A stretch of DNA of 64,000 nt from positions 13,592,199 through 13,656,198 of the forward strand of contig NC_080713.1 in assembly GCF_019097595.1 (NCBI RefSeq), in the 5' to 3' direction. Below, in pieces: positions 61,939 through 64,000 of the stretch. The stretch is from Hemibagrus wyckioides. Taxonomy: Eukaryota > Chordata > Actinopteri > Siluriformes > Bagridae. Under the pieces are notes generated by a model. That model made no database searches and had not been told where the DNA came from. It saw only the letters and a program-made list of their open reading frames with translations. The first letter of the stretch is position 1. Every line of letters begins with the position of its first letter. The position numbers and the translations under genes were made by a program.

Positions 61939-62570
61939 ACAGTCATGTGAAAATATTAGGACATTGGTATGAAGTTCATTTGCTGAAATGCTGGAATGTT
62001 GAAATGCAAACATGCCCTGTTTTGGTGTCCAAATAGTTCAATTTTAGACACCTCTGTCTGAAGCACATTATTCCAAAAGTCTTGGCCTTCATCTCTGTGC
62101 TCTTTGAGAAACTTCAGTCTTGCTCTCATCTATTTTTAGACAGCAATGGTTTCCTTCTTGCACACCTCCCATAATTAAAGTTGTGTTCTTGCACACCACC
62201 CATAATTAAAGTTCTGATTGTAGATTCATGCACTTTGGCATAAACTGTAGCAAAAGCTTTCTGTAGGTCCCATGATAATATTTTAGTGTTTTTGGAGATC
62301 TCTTTTAGCATCTTGTGGTCTGCACTTGGGGGCGAATTTGCTTGGACGATGCTTGCCATGTTGGCAGTTTTAAATGTACTTCACTTGTAAATGATTTTCT
62401 GGACAATGGAATGGCTGATTAAAAATTCTTTTGAGATCTTTTTATATCCCTTACCAGACATAAGCATCTTCTTTCTGAAGGCCTCAGAGAACTCTGGATC
62501 TCACCATGGTGATACCTCTCACTTCAACAATTAAGAGCAAACCAAGCTAAATATCTGAGGTTTAAATCTT
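61939..62570 (-). mobile_element. Tc1/mariner remnant (family H)
   Basis: The left end ACAGTCATGTGAAAATATTA (61939) is a Tc1-type terminal repeat. The minus frame 62359-62126 encodes SKNTKILSWDLQKAFATVYA, KVHESTIRTL and RRKPLLSKNR, the second HTH and linker of a transposase. The DDE part is missing, so the two halves are joined by a deletion. Confidence 0.75.
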
Positions 62571-62599
62571 TGATTAAAGTCAGGACCTAGGTTCTGGCT

Positions 62600-63075
62600 A
62601 GTCACAAACTGCTGTAATCTTCTTAGGGTCTAGCTGGAGACTCCCCTTTTTGATGACAAAACCAAGAAAACTCAGAGGAATGAAAGTGGCATTTTTCTGG
62701 TTTTACTTAAAGATTATTGCTTGGAAACCTAGTGGACATGGGACACATGCTCATTGAGAGATCAGAAGATTTGAATGTCCTCCAAGCATACAAAAATAAA
62801 TTTGTTAAAAAAATCCTGCTGAAGACTGCTGGGGCTTTATTGAATCCAAAAGGCATAATTAATGGCAACTGGGGGTTTTAAAAGTAGTTTTCCACTCATC
62901 ATCCTTCCTGATATGGACTCCGTGGTAAGCATTGCAAAGGTCCTGTTTGTTGAAGATTGTATCTCCTTCAAAAACATTAGCTATTAGAGGTAGGGGGTAC
63001 TGGTTTCTCACAATGATCTGTGGTGGCAAGTCTGCACTCTGACTTGAAATAATTAACAAACTACACACGGACACA
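62600..63075 (-). pseudogene. Ty3/gypsy reverse transcriptase remnant
   Basis: The minus frame 63074-62859 encodes [40 protein letters not shown] and FKTPSCH. A second piece at 62690-62610 encodes FLGFVIKKGSLQLDPKKIT. The segment with the YxDD active site is lost between them. The motif order identifies a Ty3/gypsy RT. Confidence 0.83.
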
Positions 63076-63470
63076 ATGGTGAAAGTTAAAGCAAAGAGAT
63101 AAGAAAGGAATTTTTATTTTGCCGAGGCAAAAGGCATCTCAAACACAGTGCAATAAAATTACACAGCGGAGAGGCAAAGCCCTCTTTCACTAGTCCATCT
63201 TATATAGAACTTTTAGGTGCATCCTAAACCAAATGTATATGTGACCAACAGCACGAAACTCTTGTAGAATGGTACATCTCACTTCCATAAAAGGAGCTAT
63301 AGCATATAGAAAGACAAGATATACGATGTTCTTGCATTCCGCGAGTAGAGTCACTCCTGGTACTGACATCCACCTGGTTAACATCTTCTTTACACACACA
63401 CAAACACACACACCAAAGTTCCTAAAGGGTTACCTGTTCATCTATGTTACTTGTTAAAATTTCCACTACA
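63076..63470. other. Unassigned sequence
   Basis: Contains a short CA-rich run near 63391-63412. It may be repeat-derived, but nothing is certain. Confidence 0.35.
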
Positions 63471-63478
63471 GATCTTAT

Positions 63479-63720
63479 TCAGCTCTGGTCTATAGCACTA
63501 TCAGGAACGCCACTGTTCAGCCATGTCTCTGTAAAGATTAGGATGTTGCAGTATGTTAATCTTCTGTTGTTGGTAAAACAAAGTCGAAGTTCTTCCATCT
63601 TGTTTGCCAAAGGCCATACATTTGCAAGAAAAGTGCTGGGTAAGGTGAGTGGATGTGGTCTTGGCCTTAGCTTAACAGGTCGGGTTGGTGAGCGAAGAAA
63701 ATATCGCACTGTCTTAAGAA
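63479..63720 (-). pseudogene. LINE endonuclease N-terminal fragment
   Basis: The minus frame includes FLANVWPLANKMEELRLCFT and LIFTETWLNSGVPDSAI, the opening of an APE-type endonuclease of an L2/CR1-like LINE (the N-x-R-x-L-x-NK and E-T-W-L patterns, with the catalytic E in TETW). The frame runs without a stop into gypsy gag sequence upstream. Confidence 0.78.
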
Positions 63721-63947
63721 GCCCTGGGAACAATCTGCTGAACCATCAAATTTTTTAGGAAGCACCATTTGAACTGACTCACTGCCGGTCAGAGAAGGAG
63801 TGCGGCTTGGGCCTGTGCTTCCAGTTGGTTCTAAGGTAACTGCTTGTAGGCAGTCTGCAGCACCGTTAGTTGTTCTTGGTAGGCCCGAAGCATTTCCCCT
63901 TGGTGTGCAACAATAGCCTGGAGCTGAGCGATGTCTGCTGGATCCAT
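63721..63947 (-). pseudogene. Ty3/gypsy gag N-terminal fragment
   Basis: The minus strand has an ATG at 63947 followed by DPADIAQLQAIVAHQGEMLR and AYQEQLTVLQ, a start I recognise from fish gypsy gag. It continues to FDGSAD near 63745 in a shifted frame. It stops abruptly at the LINE junction. It may belong to the same family as other gypsy remnants here, but no overlap exists for comparison. Confidence 0.65.
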
Positions 63948-64000
63948 GTCAGGTGAAGTATTCTGTATTGAACTTCCAGATATCGTAGAACTAGGATCCA

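Noticed and set aside
44342..64000. A possible next RELN exon downstream of exon P
   Set aside because: All frames were read for the expected end of R7B, R8 or EGF-8 cysteine pattern; none was found.
1..64000. CRISPR arrays, bacterial operons, tRNA or rRNA genes
   Set aside because: No spaced direct repeats of CRISPR type, no ribosome-binding layout and no cloverleaf or rRNA signature were seen; the spliced RELN gene shows the DNA is vertebrate.

Overview
The window is vertebrate, intron-rich DNA, almost certainly from a teleost. The only host gene I recognise is reelin (RELN), on the + strand. Everything else I can identify is transposon or retroelement debris of types typical of ray-finned fish: many Tc1/mariner families, Ty3/gypsy including a Gmr1-like element, DIRS1-like, L2/CR1-like LINEs, piggyBac, hAT and Harbinger elements, and an endogenous retrovirus. 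Dispersed repeats around 8.4 kb and 46.8 kb make an otophysan (for example a catfish) plausible, but this is inference.

RELN: sixteen coding exons lie between 24700 and 44341. All have AG/GT borders and all reading phases join without a break, giving 2,804 coding bases. They encode the end of subrepeat A of reelin repeat 5, then EGF-5, R5B, the whole of R6 (A, EGF-6, B), R7A, EGF-7 and the first part of R7B. The 5' flanking intron is longer than 24.7 kb on this window and the 3' flanking intron is longer than 19.6 kb; neither neighbouring exon is present. Exons B-K (29.6-34.6 kb) and L-P (42.9-44.3 kb) form two compact groups separated by an 8.3-kb intron filled with nested elements.

0-11 kb: a Tc1 remnant, a (TA)n tract and a second Tc1 remnant; a Tc1 interrupted by an internally collapsed chromovirus-type gypsy element (3950-5732); a hAT-like ORF remnant; a Tc1 carrying a Harbinger-type MITE (9393-9885). 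11-24 kb: a piggyBac remnant; a class I-like endogenous retrovirus on the minus strand with its 3' LTR (13187-14264), polypurine tract, pol, protease and gag, but no recognisable env, no integrase core and no 5' LTR; a DIRS fragment. 24-44 kb: RELN with introns holding Tc1, Gmr1-like gypsy (integrase before reverse transcriptase), piggyBac, gypsy and a LINE split by a solo LTR and a DIRS element. 44-56 kb: two inverted copies of one Tc1 family, a LINE carrying a hAT MITE, a solo LTR with perfect target duplication, a retroviral env remnant, and a run of three different Tc1 elements joined by (TA)n tracts. 56-64 kb: gypsy RNase H remnant, Tc1, LINE 3' end, piggyBac, Tc1, gypsy RT, and a gypsy gag/LINE junction.

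The elements do not form a pathway. They record a series of insertions whose order can partly be read from target-site duplications and from reading frames that rejoin when an insert is removed. The observations I rate highest are the Gmr1-like domain order, a long acidic/proline-rich frame antisense inside one LTR but missing from its relative, the datable nested insertions, and inverted Tc1 copies flanking RELN exons B-K.
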